64,000 nucleotides of DNA, from positions 17,924 to 81,923 of the forward strand of contig DGSN01000023.1 of assembly GCA_002393575.1 (NCBI GenBank). The letters run 5' to 3'. Positions 27,356-37,175 of the stretch are shown here, in pieces (position 1 is the stretch's first letter; every line of letters begins with the position of its first letter). The DNA is from Prevotellaceae bacterium UBA4361 (lineage in GTDB: Bacteria; Bacteroidota; Bacteroidia; Bacteroidales; Bacteroidaceae). Under the pieces are notes generated by a model. It ran no database searches, was not told the DNA's origin, and saw nothing but the letters and a program-made list of their open reading frames with translations. A program made the position numbers and the translations under genes.

Positions 27356-27402
27356 CAGACGAACGTTCATTGGAGTTGCAATGAACGTTCGTCTGTTTTT
27401 TT
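27356..27402 (+). terminator. Strong terminator of the fructan regulator gene
   Basis: Perfect 17-bp stem (arm cagacgaacgttcattg, loop gagttg) followed by seven T. Confidence 0.9.
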
Positions 27403-27440
27403 GTGTTGAATCCTAAAAATCGTTCAAAGCATCGCAAAAA

Positions 27441-27475
27441 TGTTTCATGAACGATTTTTTGCTTTGTGTGAAACA
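27441..27475. promoter_or_regulatory. Candidate regulator operator upstream of susC
   Basis: TGTTTCATG...GAAACA inverted arms, with a TTTTTGC block between. The same layout occurs at 37884-37918 before the second GH32 gene, with identical arm spacing (29 bases start to start) and identical distance to the -7 box (31 bases). Best explained as the binding site of the AraC domain of the hybrid regulator. Confidence 0.65.
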
Positions 27476-27505
27476 ATGTTTACATCGGAAGAAAGGGGAG
27501 GAAAG

Positions 27506-27513
27506 TATCTTTG
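27506..27513 (+). promoter_or_regulatory. -7 box TATCTTTG for the susC operon
   Basis: TAnnTTTG, 63 bases before the susC ATG. Confidence 0.65.
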
Positions 27514-27575
27514 CCGCAGAAAAAAGCACGAAACTTAACTAATTTTCTAATCTCAAAACAAAACTCTTTTAGAAC

Positions 27576-30500
27576 ATGGAAAAAATCGGAAGAATCCTCA
27601 TGAGCTTTTTGCTCTTTGCGGTTTGCGCTTCGATGAATGCGCAGAAGATTGAAGCCAGCGGTACGGTCATCGACGACTTGGGTGAGCCAGTGATGATGGC
27701 AACTGTTGTGCAGAAAGGTACGGGCAATGGTACGACTACCGACATGGAGGGACATTTCTCCTTGCAGGTGGAAAGGGTGCCACTCTGGTCATTTCGTTCA
27801 TCGGTTACGAGTCGGTGGAAATGCCAGCAGCTCCTACGATGCATATCACGCTGAAGGACAACGCCAAGGAATTGGCAGAAGTGGTTGTCACTGGTTACCA
27901 GGTGCAGCGCAAGGCTGACTTGACGGGTGCTGTGGCTGTGATGGACATGAAAGGCCCTATCAGCGAGAGCGACCCAAATATGCTGAACTCCATGCAGGGC
28001 AAGTTGGCAGGTGTTGACATCGTGACCGACGCTTCTCCTGGTGGCGGCAGTTCTACGATTCGCGTTCGTGGTATGAGTACGGTGAACGCTTGCGACCCTC
28101 TCTACGTGATTGACGGTGTGGCAACGACTGAGAATCTCAACTCGCTCAACTCTGCCGACATCGAGTCTATCCAGGTGCTGAAGGATGCTTCTTCGGCTTC
28201 TATCTACGGTTCGCGTGCAGCTAACGGTGTGATTATCATCACGACGAAGCGCGGCAAGAACGGCAAGATGAATATCAATGTGAACTACAACGCAGCTCTC
28301 CAGACCGTGGCAAAGACTCACGATATGCTCTCAGCAACTCAGTGGGGTCAGGCTTACTGGCAGGCTTGTGCCAACAACGGCATTGCTCCTACGGCTGCTG
28401 CTTCGCTCTATGGCACAGGCGAGACTCCTCAGCTTGTGGAGACGGTGGGCCGCTACAACACGGCTAACACCAACTGGCAAAAGGAAGTGTATAGTTCGGC
28501 TTGGACTCATAACGTCTCTGCCAGCATTTCGAATGCTTCGGACAAGGGCTCTTACCTCTTCTCTGGCAACTTCATCAACCAGAACGGTTTGATGAGCGAA
28601 ACCTTCTACAAGCGTTATTCTGCTCGTGTCAACTCCACTTATAATTTTAATAAGTACGTGCGCGTAGGAGAGAACCTGATGGTGGCTCGCTGGGAAAATC
28701 GTGGTGCGAGCACCAATGACGACCGTGGCATTCCTTATTCCGCTATGCGTCAGCACCCTGCTATGCCAGTGCGTGACGGCAACGGTGTGTTTGCAGATGC
28801 AGTGGAAATGCTCGGCTCAGACATCGACAACCCAGTTCAGACGCTCTACAACATGCGCGACAACACGAATGCTTCGTGGCGCATCTTCGGTAATGCCTAC
28901 TTGGAGATTCTCCCTATCAAGGGTCTGACATTGAAGAGCAATGTGGGTGTGGAGCATCTTCAGTTCCTGAACAAGACACTCACTCGCAATGTGCGCGAAA
29001 GCGATGCGTCGAACAACCGCGCTGTGAGCCGTGGCTATGGCGAAGGCAATACGGTGACTTGGACGAACACTGCCAACTATATGTTCGACATCAAGGGAAA
29101 TCACCACTTCACAGCTCTCCTCGGTACGGAAGCCATCAAATATACTTTCGAAGACCTCGCTGCTACTCGCAAGGACTATGCTTTCGAAGATGCCGACTAC
29201 ATGCAGTTGGGTTCGGGTGCTGGCACTCAGACCAATGGTGGTGGCAAGCAGGAATGGGCATTGTTCTCGCTCTTCGGAAAGATTGACTACAACTTCGCTG
29301 ACCGCTATCTCGTTTCGGCAACTCTGCGTCGCGACCAGACTTCGCGTCTGCACAAGGACAACAACTCGGGCGTGTTCCCTGCATTCTCTGGTGCATGGCG
29401 CTTGAGCGAGGAGGCTTTCTGGCCAAAGAACGACGTGATTGACAATGTGAAGATTCGCTTGGCTTGGGGTCAGAACGGTAACTCTGCCATCTCTAACAAC
29501 TACGCTGCTTACTCCACTTACGCTTACGACTTGGGCAACGGTGCTTACGACCTGAACGGAACCAACACGGGTGCCGTGAGCGGTATCAAGGTGATTTCGA
29601 CGGGTAACCCTAAGCTGAAGTGGGAAACGACCACCCAGACCAACCTCGGTCTCGATGCTTACTTGTTCAACGGAAGCCTGAGCCTCTCGCTCGACTACTA
29701 CTGGAAGAACACGAAGGACATGATTACGCAGCCTCCAGTGCTCTCCGTGGCTGGTGAGAACGCTGTGAAGTTCATGAATACGGGTACGATGAAGAACCAC
29801 GGTTTCGAACTCAATGCCAACTATCATTCTCCTCAGTATGGCGACTTCAGTTGGGAAGGCAATTTCAACTTCTCGATGTATCGCAACAAGCTGGTGAAGC
29901 TGAACGACGAGGTGAGTGTGATTGGTGGCGACTGGCGACTGATTGAAGGCAAGCCTATGGGTGTTTACTATGGTTATGTTTGCGATGGCATTTTCCAGAA
30001 CGAGGACCAGGTGAGCAATCATGCTATTCAGGAAGGTAAGGGCGTTGGTCGTCTCATCTACCGCGACATCAACGGCGACGGTACTGTCACCGATGCTGAC
30101 CGTTGCGTCATCGGCGACCCTAACCCAGACTTCGGACTCGGTTTGACACTCACCGCACACTACAAGAACTGGGCACTCTCTGCCTTCTTCTCGGGTGAGT
30201 TCGGTTTCGACATCTACAATGGCACTCGCAAGCAGTTGGAGTTCATGACCTATGGCAACCTCTACACCAACCGCAGCACCGACGTGCTCAATGCATGGAC
30301 CAAGGACAACACGGGGTCGTCGATTCCTGCACTGACCACCGTGGATGACAACAACGAAACTCGTATGTCCACTTACTTCATGGAAGATGGTTCTTACCTG
30401 AAGTGCAAGTACATCAAGCTCTCTTATCTTTTCGACCAGCCTTGGCTGAAGGCAGTGGGTCTTTCTTCCATGAGCCTCTACGGTCAGGTGGAGAATGTGT

Positions 30501-30625
30501 TCACCATCACCAAGTATTCGGGTCTTGACCCAGAAGTGCCACTCACCACTTACGGCGCTCGTGTTGACAACGGACCATATCCACGTGCTCATACGTTCTC
30601 AGTGGGGGTGAACTTGCAGTTCTAA
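27576..30625 (+). pseudogene. SusC-like TonB-dependent fructan transporter with a one-base frameshift
   Basis: About 1016 residues if the frame is repaired. Signal peptide 'FLLFAVCASMNA', carboxypeptidase-like N-terminal domain, plug ('EVVVTGYQVQRKADLTGAVA', 'GMSTVNACDPLYVIDG') and a 22-strand barrel to the C-terminal 'FSVGVNLQF'. Near 27771-27777 (gtggaaagggtgcc) one A appears missing: adding it restores 'EKGATLVISFIGYESVEMP', the usual SusC sequence. As read, the first frame ends at 27854 and the rest has no signal peptide. This is a real mutation, a slippage-prone switch in a short A run, or a base-calling error. It forms the outer-membrane importer with the downstream SusD. Confidence 0.85.
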
Positions 30626-30688
30626 ACAAGGACAGAGAATGTGAACTCAAACAAGCATTAACTCAACATCATAAAAAACAATCAATAT

Positions 30689-32368
30689 ATGAAAAAGATA
30701 TATAGCTACATAATGGTTGCCACGATGGGCTTCATGGCAATTTCCTGCTCGGACATGCTCGACACGGTGCCTCAGGGACAGTTCACAGCAGAGCAGTTTG
30801 ACGACAATTCGGTGGAAGGTCTCGTAGCATCGGCTTACGCTGGATTGGAAGCCCACTTCTTCGGAAACAACCCGTCGTTCGCAGGTCCTTCCACCAACTG
30901 GATTTTCGACGTGCGCTCTGACGATGCCTTGAAAGGCGGTGGCGGCACAGGTATGGAGGAAAACATCCACTTGCTCGAAGTGAGCGAGATTAACTCCGAC
31001 AACGTGAGCTGCCTGAACAAATGGCAGAACAACTACTTCGCCATCTCCCGCGTTCACAACGCTATGCTGGCTTTGCAGTCGGCAAGTTCCGTGAGCAACG
31101 CAAACGAACTGATGGGCGAGCTGAAGACACTCCGCGCTTGGTATTATTTCGACCTCATCCGCATCTTCAAGCGTATCCCTTACTTCACGGAAAGTGAGGA
31201 CGCGAACACGAAGAGCAACGATGAATACACGCGTGAGCAAATCTTCGACTTCATCAAGAAGGACCTCACCGATGCCATTGCCGTACTTCCTGCCAAGAAG
31301 AGCAACGTGGGCCGCATCACTCAGACAACGGCTCAGGCTATCATGGCAAAGGTGTGTGCATTCACTTCCGACTGGGCAAACGTGGAACTCTACGCTGACG
31401 CTGTCATCAAGAGCGGTCAGTATGCACTCTATTCCAACTTTGGCGATATGTCGAAGATTGCTTACAACAACGGTTCGGAATCCATCTTCGCCCTCCAGTG
31501 CTCAACGGCTAACGACAACGCACACATCAACTGGTCGAACCTGCTCAACTGCACCTACAGCGACGGCAACCTCTACGGCACGGGCGACGACTTCTTCTAT
31601 GGCAGTCAGAACTTGGTGAATGCTTTCCGCACCGACGAAAACGGTCTGCCTTTCCTCGACGGTTCGTTCAACAATGTGAACGTGACTGAGGACTACGAAG
31701 GAAGCATCGACCCTCGCGTGGATTTCACTGTGGGCCGCATCGGTTTCCCTTGGCGTGGTCACACCTACACCGCTGGTTGGTGCCGTGCCATCGACATCTA
31801 CGGAGAATACTCCAACAAGAAGGGTTGGCCAGATCCAAAGGATGCCAACGCTGCTTGGCCTTGGGGCTGCAGTTCCCTCAACTTCATGTTCATTCGTTAT
31901 GCCGACATCCTCTTGCTGAAGGCTGAGGCACTGATTGAGCAGTCGGGCGATGTGAATGCTGCCACTGAGCCAAGACTCGTTGAGGCTCGCGACCTCATCA
32001 ATCAGGTTCGCCAGCGCGCTGCCAACAGTGTGAAGGGTGGAGAAAGCGACCTCAACCCTGCCAAGGCTGACTACTACGTGGGTCTTTACCCAACCGACTA
32101 CGACGGCAATTTGGCTTGGACGAAGAACCGTGCTCGTTTGGCTCTCCGCATGGAGCGTCGTCTGGAATTGGCTCTCGAAGGCAATCGCTGGTTCGACCTC
32201 GTTCGCTGGGGCAATGAATACTTGCTCAACACGATGAACAAATACATGGAGAACGAAAGCAAAATCCGTGAATACTACAAGAACCGCTCAGTGACGGAGA
32301 ACGAAATCTTCTTCCCTGTTCCTCTCACAGAACTTGACAACTCGAACGGACTCTACAAGCAATTTTAG
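30689..32368 (+). CDS. SusD-like glycan-binding lipoprotein
   Basis: 559 residues. Lipoprotein signal ending at Cys20 ('GFMAISCSDMLD'), then the typical SusD start 'DTVPQGQFTAEQF', TPR helices ('LKTLRAWYYFDLIRIFKRIP') and the conserved late block 'RLALRMERRLELALEGNRWF', ending 'IPVPLTELD'-like. It binds the oligosaccharide on the cell surface and closes over the SusC barrel. It starts 63 bases after susC and is co-transcribed. The fructan role is inferred from the neighbouring GH32 genes. Confidence 0.93.
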   Translation: MKKIYSYIMVATMGFMAISCSDMLDTVPQGQFTAEQFDDNSVEGLVASAYAGLEAHFFGNNPSFAGPSTNWIFDVRSDDALKGGGGTGMEENIHLLEVSEINSDNVSCLNKWQNNYFAISRVHNAMLALQSASSVSNANELMGELKTLRAWYYFDLIRIFKRIPYFTESEDANTKSNDEYTREQIFDFIKKDLTDAIAVLPAKKSNVGRITQTTAQAIMAKVCAFTSDWANVELYADAVIKSGQYALYSNFGDMSKIAYNNGSESIFALQCSTANDNAHINWSNLLNCTYSDGNLYGTGDDFFYGSQNLVNAFRTDENGLPFLDGSFNNVNVTEDYEGSIDPRVDFTVGRIGFPWRGHTYTAGWCRAIDIYGEYSNKKGWPDPKDANAAWPWGCSSLNFMFIRYADILLLKAEALIEQSGDVNAATEPRLVEARDLINQVRQRAANSVKGGESDLNPAKADYYVGLYPTDYDGNLAWTKNRARLALRMERRLELALEGNRWFDLVRWGNEYLLNTMNKYMENESKIREYYKNRSVTENEIFFPVPLTELDNSNGLYKQF

Positions 32369-32377
32369 GACTCTCAG

Positions 32378-32401
32378 CCTCCCCTCCAAGGCGAGGGGAG
32401 G
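32378..32401 (+). promoter_or_regulatory. Intercistronic GC-rich hairpin
   Basis: Arms cctcccct / aggggagg between susD and the DUF4960 gene, without a T run. Probably sets mRNA stability or partial termination rather than ending the operon. Confidence 0.5.
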
Positions 32402-32451
32402 CGATAAGGAAACTCAACAACATTACATCAACTCAAAAAAACTATAATAAC

Positions 32452-34440
32452 ATGAAAAAGATATATTTAGGTTTGATGGCTTTGCTTTGCATCTTCACCG
32501 CTTGTTCGGATGTGAAACTGGAAGATGCAACCTATTCAGAGGCTGTTCAGAATCTGGTTGCCAATTGTCCTGATGGTTCTCGCGAAGTGACACTCTCGTG
32601 GACAAACCCAACGGCTGAAGGACTCTCAGGCATTCAAATCATCAAGGACAACACCGATGTGACCAACATCGACGAAGTGATTGACAAGTATGTCATCAAG
32701 AAGGCTCCAACCAACACCGACGTGAGCTACACCGTGAAGGCACGATATAGCGATGGTCGCGTGTCGGAAGGTCAGACCGTTCGCCTCTACATCAGCTACG
32801 AAGTGAAGAAGGCATCTGACTTCGTTGCCATGCTCGTGCCAAACGACTACGAGCAGTCGGCTGACGAGAAGGACGCTGTGGCTTGGTTCAAGAAGACTTA
32901 CGTGGATGCCAAGAAGGGCATCGTGATTACTCCTGCCACGATTGATGACCTCGACGTGGAGCAGCAAGTGGCTTGCTGGGTGATGTGCGACCGCATCGGT
33001 TTGCCAGCTGGTTATGCCAACCTGCCAGGCAATTTGGCATCGGCAGAAGTTGTCAACGCACTCAAGGCATTCTGCGCTGATGGCGGTAGCTTGTTCCTCA
33101 CCAACCATGCCACTCAGATGGCTGTGGCTATCGGACGTATTCCTGAAACCTACACGCCAAACATCTATGGCAACGGCGAAGGTGGTCAGAACAACGACGT
33201 TTGGGGAACTCAGCCAATCATCGGTAATGCTGAAGGACAGATTTACGACCACTCTCAGCACGACATCTATCGTGGCATGGATTTCAAGTCGGGACTCTAC
33301 GAGCGCTCCATCTATGCCTTCGAAGGTGCTGGCATCAAGGGCGACCACAACTGCATGTGGGACCTCAACGCATTCGGACTCACTCCAAATCCTAACGTTG
33401 TGAAGGCATGGGAAGATGCAACTGCTTCCACTGTGCTCGGCACATGGAACCACGTGGTTGACTACTGCTGCGCTGGTATCATCGACTTCGCTCCAACCAC
33501 CGAGTTTACAGGACGTATTCTGGCTGTCGGTCTTGCTGCTTACGAATGGAACGTGGGCGGAACCAACGAATTCCAAGACCAGTTGGAGCTGTTCACTCGC
33601 AACTGTCTGAGCTACATCAGCCGTCCTCTGAACGCAAAGGTGGCTATGCTCGTGCCAAACGACTATGAGCAGTCTGCCGACGAGAAGGATGCCGTGGCTT
33701 GGTTCAAGGCAAACTATGTGGACCAAGGCACAGGCGTGCTCTTCACTCCTGCTAACATCGACAATCTCGACATCGAAGAAGAAACCATGTGCTGGGTGAT
33801 GTGCGACCGTGCTGGCTTGACTCATGGCTATGCAAACCTTCCTGGCAACTTGGCTTCGACAGAAGTGATTAACGCTCTCAAGGCATTCTGTGCTGATGGT
33901 GGCAATCTCTTGCTCACCAACCATGCCACTCAGCTGACGGTCGGTGTGGAACGTATCCCTGAGTCCCTCCAGCCAGGCATCTTCGGCAGTGGCGACGGCG
34001 GTCAGAACAATGACGTTTGGGGTGTTCAGCCTGTCATCGGCAATGTGGACGGACAGATTTACGACCACTCGAAGCACGACATCTATTGGGGCATGAATTT
34101 CACAGCTGGTCTGTACGAGCGTCCTATCTACACCTTCGAGGGTGCTGGCATCAAGGGCGACCACAACTGCATGTGGGACCTCAACGCATTCGGCTTGACT
34201 CCAAATCCTAACGTGGTGAAGACTTGGGAGGAAACCACCAACTCCACCGTGCTCGGCACATGGAACCACGTGGTTGACTACTGCTGCGCAGGTATCATCG
34301 ACTTTGCTCCTACCACTACATTCAAGAGCCGCATCCTCGCTGTAGGTCTTGCTTCTTACGAATGGAACATTGGTGGCACGAACGAATACCAAGACCAGCT
34401 GGAGCGCTTCACTCGCAACTGCATCAACTACCTGAAGTAA
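32452..34440 (+). CDS. Surface lipoprotein with two tandem DUF4960 domains (BT1761-like position)
   Basis: 662 residues. Lipoprotein signal ending at Cys18 ('CIFTACSD'), a fibronectin-like N-terminal domain (about 25-120), then two near-identical domains of about 272 residues (about 123-392 and 395-662). Both begin 'AMLVPNDYEQSADEKDAVAW' and share 'EGAGIKGDHNCMWDLNAFGL'. In B. thetaiotaomicron this slot of the fructan locus holds a single-copy surface fructan-binding protein. The duplication is recent: the two DNA copies are still very similar, spaced about 816 bases. Likely a surface glycan-binding protein helping SusD. No catalytic motif seen. Confidence 0.8.
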   Translation: MKKIYLGLMALLCIFTACSDVKLEDATYSEAVQNLVANCPDGSREVTLSWTNPTAEGLSGIQIIKDNTDVTNIDEVIDKYVIKKAPTNTDVSYTVKARYSDGRVSEGQTVRLYISYEVKKASDFVAMLVPNDYEQSADEKDAVAWFKKTYVDAKKGIVITPATIDDLDVEQQVACWVMCDRIGLPAGYANLPGNLASAEVVNALKAFCADGGSLFLTNHATQMAVAIGRIPETYTPNIYGNGEGGQNNDVWGTQPIIGNAEGQIYDHSQHDIYRGMDFKSGLYERSIYAFEGAGIKGDHNCMWDLNAFGLTPNPNVVKAWEDATASTVLGTWNHVVDYCCAGIIDFAPTTEFTGRILAVGLAAYEWNVGGTNEFQDQLELFTRNCLSYISRPLNAKVAMLVPNDYEQSADEKDAVAWFKANYVDQGTGVLFTPANIDNLDIEEETMCWVMCDRAGLTHGYANLPGNLASTEVINALKAFCADGGNLLLTNHATQLTVGVERIPESLQPGIFGSGDGGQNNDVWGVQPVIGNVDGQIYDHSKHDIYWGMNFTAGLYERPIYTFEGAGIKGDHNCMWDLNAFGLTPNPNVVKTWEETTNSTVLGTWNHVVDYCCAGIIDFAPTTTFKSRILAVGLASYEWNIGGTNEYQDQLERFTRNCINYLK

Positions 34441-34446
34441 ACGAAA

Positions 34447-34528
34447 CCATATTAAGTACAAAGTACAAGGGACAATGTACACGCTTCGGAATTTGTACTT
34501 TGTAAATTGTACTTTGTACTTAATATGG
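34447..34528. repeat. Inverted-repeat element, GTACAAAGTACAA type (82 bp)
   Basis: Perfect 22-bp arms at 34447-34468 and 34507-34528 (ccatattaagtacaaagtac and two more bases), with internal ttgtactttgta repeats. It lies between the DUF4960 gene and the next promoter; it can terminate transcription and resembles REP-like palindromes. Confidence 0.75.
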
Positions 34529-34546
34529 TTTTTCATTTTTAATTAT

Positions 34547-34554
34547 TATCTTTG
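34547..34554 (+). promoter_or_regulatory. -7 box TATCTTTG for the first GH32 gene
   Basis: TAnnTTTG 35 bases before the ATG. No copy of the susC-type operator is seen upstream. Confidence 0.6.
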
Positions 34555-34588
34555 TCGAGATTTCTAACTTCTAACTTATACTAACGAA

Positions 34589-36952
34589 ATGAAAGCTAAA
34601 AAGATACTCATGACGGTTGGAATGTCGGTGGTGGCATCGGCAATGAATGCACAGACGGCGGCAGCACATTTCGACATGTCGCTTGGCGGCGATGGCCGTT
34701 CTATCACTGAGTCTGTTTCTTCCTCTGCCTATGCGGTGCAGTCGCAATTGCCTGCCTTCACGGTGAAGAGCCCCGACGGTGTGGCACTTCGCTTCGACGG
34801 CTATTCCAACTTTGTGAAAGCTTCGCTGCCTGTCAGCTCGTTCAGCACTTCGGCTTTGACAATCCGAGTGGTACTCGCTGCGGAAACTTATCCGATGATG
34901 AACACGGCTGAGGCTGAGAACACACCAACATACGCCACGATTTGTGGCAACCTCAACGAATCGGCAAAGCAGGGTTTTGCTTTGCAAATGTCCTCGCAGG
35001 GCGACCTCCGTTTCCTCTTCGGTTCCGCCTACGCTGACGGCTATCTCTTCACGATTGATGGAAGCGAGAAGCTGAAGTGCGGACAATGGAATGTGCTGAC
35101 CGTGGTGCTCGACAAGGCTGCCAACAAGGGTACGCTCTACCTGAACGGCAACTCAATCGGCACTTGCCGTATGAGCCGTTCGGATATGCAGCACTCCACG
35201 TCTGACTTCTGGATTGGCAAGGATGCCACAGAACTGAAGGCAGGTCCTTTTCTCATCAACACTTTCTGCGGACTGGTGGATGACATTGCCGTTTTCAACA
35301 GTGCATTGACTGCAAACGAAGTGGCTGCATTTGCCAACACCACGCTTGCTTCGGCTGTTGCTCCCGATTTCAATTATCCTTCTTCGCGCTATGCTGAGAG
35401 CCTTTGGCGACCACAGTTCCACGGAATGCCTTCGGGAGGCTGGACAAACGAATGTCACGGCATGGCCTACAGCGACGGACGTTACCACGTGTTCTTCCAG
35501 AAGAATGCCAACGGTCCTTACATGGCTCGTCTGCACTGGGGACACATTTCCTCTGAAAATCTCTATTCCTGGAGGGAGGAACCCATTGCCATTGCTCCAG
35601 GCGAGAGCTACGACATCAAAGGTTGCTGGTCGGGCTGCGTCTTCTCGGACGAACAGCTCACGGGAGGAAAACCAAACATCATCTACACGGCTGTGGATAA
35701 CGCCAAGGCTGTGATGGCACAGGCTTCACCCGCAGATGCAAGTTTGGCTGGCTGGAACAAGCAGGGTGTCATCATCAATGGCCGTCCAGCTGGTCTTTCC
35801 GACGACTTCCGCGACCCTTATTTCTTTGCAGCCAACGGACAGAAGTACATCATCGTGGGTACGAGCAAGAACGGTGTGGGTGCTTGCACGCTCCATCAGT
35901 ACCAGAACGGTTCGTGGACGAACGACGGCAGCATCTTCTTCCAAGGTGCCAATGTCAATCAGCACGGCACTTTCTGGGAAATGCCAAACATGACCGACAT
36001 GGGCAATGGCAAATGGCTCTTCACCTGCACTCCGCTCAACACGGGCTCTGGTGTGCGCACCCTCTGCTGGGTGGGAACTGTTGGCACGGACGGCAAGTTC
36101 GTTCCCGACAACACAACTCCTCAATTCCTCGAAATGAATGGCATCAGCAGGGACGGCTACGGACTGCTGTCGCCAACCATCTATCAGAAGGATGGCAAGA
36201 CAATCCTCCTCGGCATCGTTCCCGACAAGTTGCCAGGCAATGTGAACGCTCAGATGGGATGGGCGCACAACTATTCGCTTCCGCGCGAAATCTCCTTGGC
36301 AAGCAATGGCTCTCTCATCCAGAAACCTTATAGCGGTCTCACGGGTATGCGCACCACAACAATGGTGGAGAAATCGTTGCAACTGAATGGAACGGAATCG
36401 CTGGCTCCAGTCGGCGGACGACAGTTGGAACTGTTAGGCGAATTCACCGTGGGCAGCGGAGAAATGGGTTTCCGCTTCTTGAAGAAAGGTGACAAGGGAG
36501 CATCCCTTACTTATAATGCTGACAACGGATTGCTTACGCTTGACCTGTCAGCCCTCGACCGCACTGCCAACGACAATGGTGTCTATAACGGAGTTTATTC
36601 CGTAGCATTGCCTGAGAAGGTGGCAGCAGGACAAGTACTGAAACTCCACGTGTTCCTCGATGGTTCGATTGCCGACATCTTTGTCAACGACACTTGGGCT
36701 TATTCTGTCCGTCTCTTCCCAACGAATGCGGAACAGATAGAGGCAGAGGTGTTTGCCACAAGTACCACAGCAGTGAAGGTGAGTGCATGGCAGATCGATG
36801 CTAAGCAGAAGCAGTCGGATGCCATCGAAAGCATTTGGAACGACAGCCGCTCCGCAAAGAATCCTTCCATCTACAACCTTCAGGGAATGCGACTCAGCAG
36901 TGTTCCTGCTAAGGGTTTTTGCATCATCAACGGAAAAAAATACTATAGATGA
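34589..36952 (+). CDS. GH32 fructan hydrolase with N-terminal LamG-like domain
   Basis: 787 residues, secreted (signal peptide to about residue 22). A LamG/concanavalin-like binding domain (about 60-250) precedes a GH32 five-blade propeller and beta-sandwich. Catalytic landmarks: 'RDP' with Asp409 and the acid/base in 'WEMPN' (Glu464). The nucleophile motif, WMNDPNG in most members, reads 'WTNECHG' here (Glu288 where Asp is expected). It may be an endo-acting levanase or inulinase on the surface, or a binding-only variant. The tail 'KGFCIINGKKYYR' resembles the secreted-protein tails of Prevotella. Own promoter. Confidence 0.85.
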   Translation: MKAKKILMTVGMSVVASAMNAQTAAAHFDMSLGGDGRSITESVSSSAYAVQSQLPAFTVKSPDGVALRFDGYSNFVKASLPVSSFSTSALTIRVVLAAETYPMMNTAEAENTPTYATICGNLNESAKQGFALQMSSQGDLRFLFGSAYADGYLFTIDGSEKLKCGQWNVLTVVLDKAANKGTLYLNGNSIGTCRMSRSDMQHSTSDFWIGKDATELKAGPFLINTFCGLVDDIAVFNSALTANEVAAFANTTLASAVAPDFNYPSSRYAESLWRPQFHGMPSGGWTNECHGMAYSDGRYHVFFQKNANGPYMARLHWGHISSENLYSWREEPIAIAPGESYDIKGCWSGCVFSDEQLTGGKPNIIYTAVDNAKAVMAQASPADASLAGWNKQGVIINGRPAGLSDDFRDPYFFAANGQKYIIVGTSKNGVGACTLHQYQNGSWTNDGSIFFQGANVNQHGTFWEMPNMTDMGNGKWLFTCTPLNTGSGVRTLCWVGTVGTDGKFVPDNTTPQFLEMNGISRDGYGLLSPTIYQKDGKTILLGIVPDKLPGNVNAQMGWAHNYSLPREISLASNGSLIQKPYSGLTGMRTTTMVEKSLQLNGTESLAPVGGRQLELLGEFTVGSGEMGFRFLKKGDKGASLTYNADNGLLTLDLSALDRTANDNGVYNGVYSVALPEKVAAGQVLKLHVFLDGSIADIFVNDTWAYSVRLFPTNAEQIEAEVFATSTTAVKVSAWQIDAKQKQSDAIESIWNDSRSAKNPSIYNLQGMRLSSVPAKGFCIINGKKYYR

Positions 36953-36993
36953 AAAATAACTTAGTACGATTTTAAACCACTTATTAATTTAAG

Positions 36994-37127
36994 ACCACGA
37001 ATTTCACGAATTAATCGAATTTTTTCAAGTTTGTTTATACATATTTCACGAATAAAAAATGCTGGCATTTTTTTAATTAGAGAAATTAGAGAAAATAGAA
37101 ATTCGTTTAATTCGTTAAATTCGTGGT
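36994..37127. mobile_element. MITE-like element family 3, copy 1 (134 bp)
   Basis: Imperfect terminal inverted repeats of about 27 bp beginning accacgaatttcacgaatt. A second copy lies at 41313-41477. No coding capacity; it fills most of the gap behind the first GH32 gene. Confidence 0.6.
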
Positions 37128-37175
37128 TTTTAATAATAGTTTTCATGGTTGATAATAATCCTAACTTTTGATTCT

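Noticed and set aside
28817..34536. Long minus-strand open frames opposite susC and the DUF4960 gene (591 and 636 residues)
   Set aside because: Val/His-rich antisense shadows of well-recognised genes.
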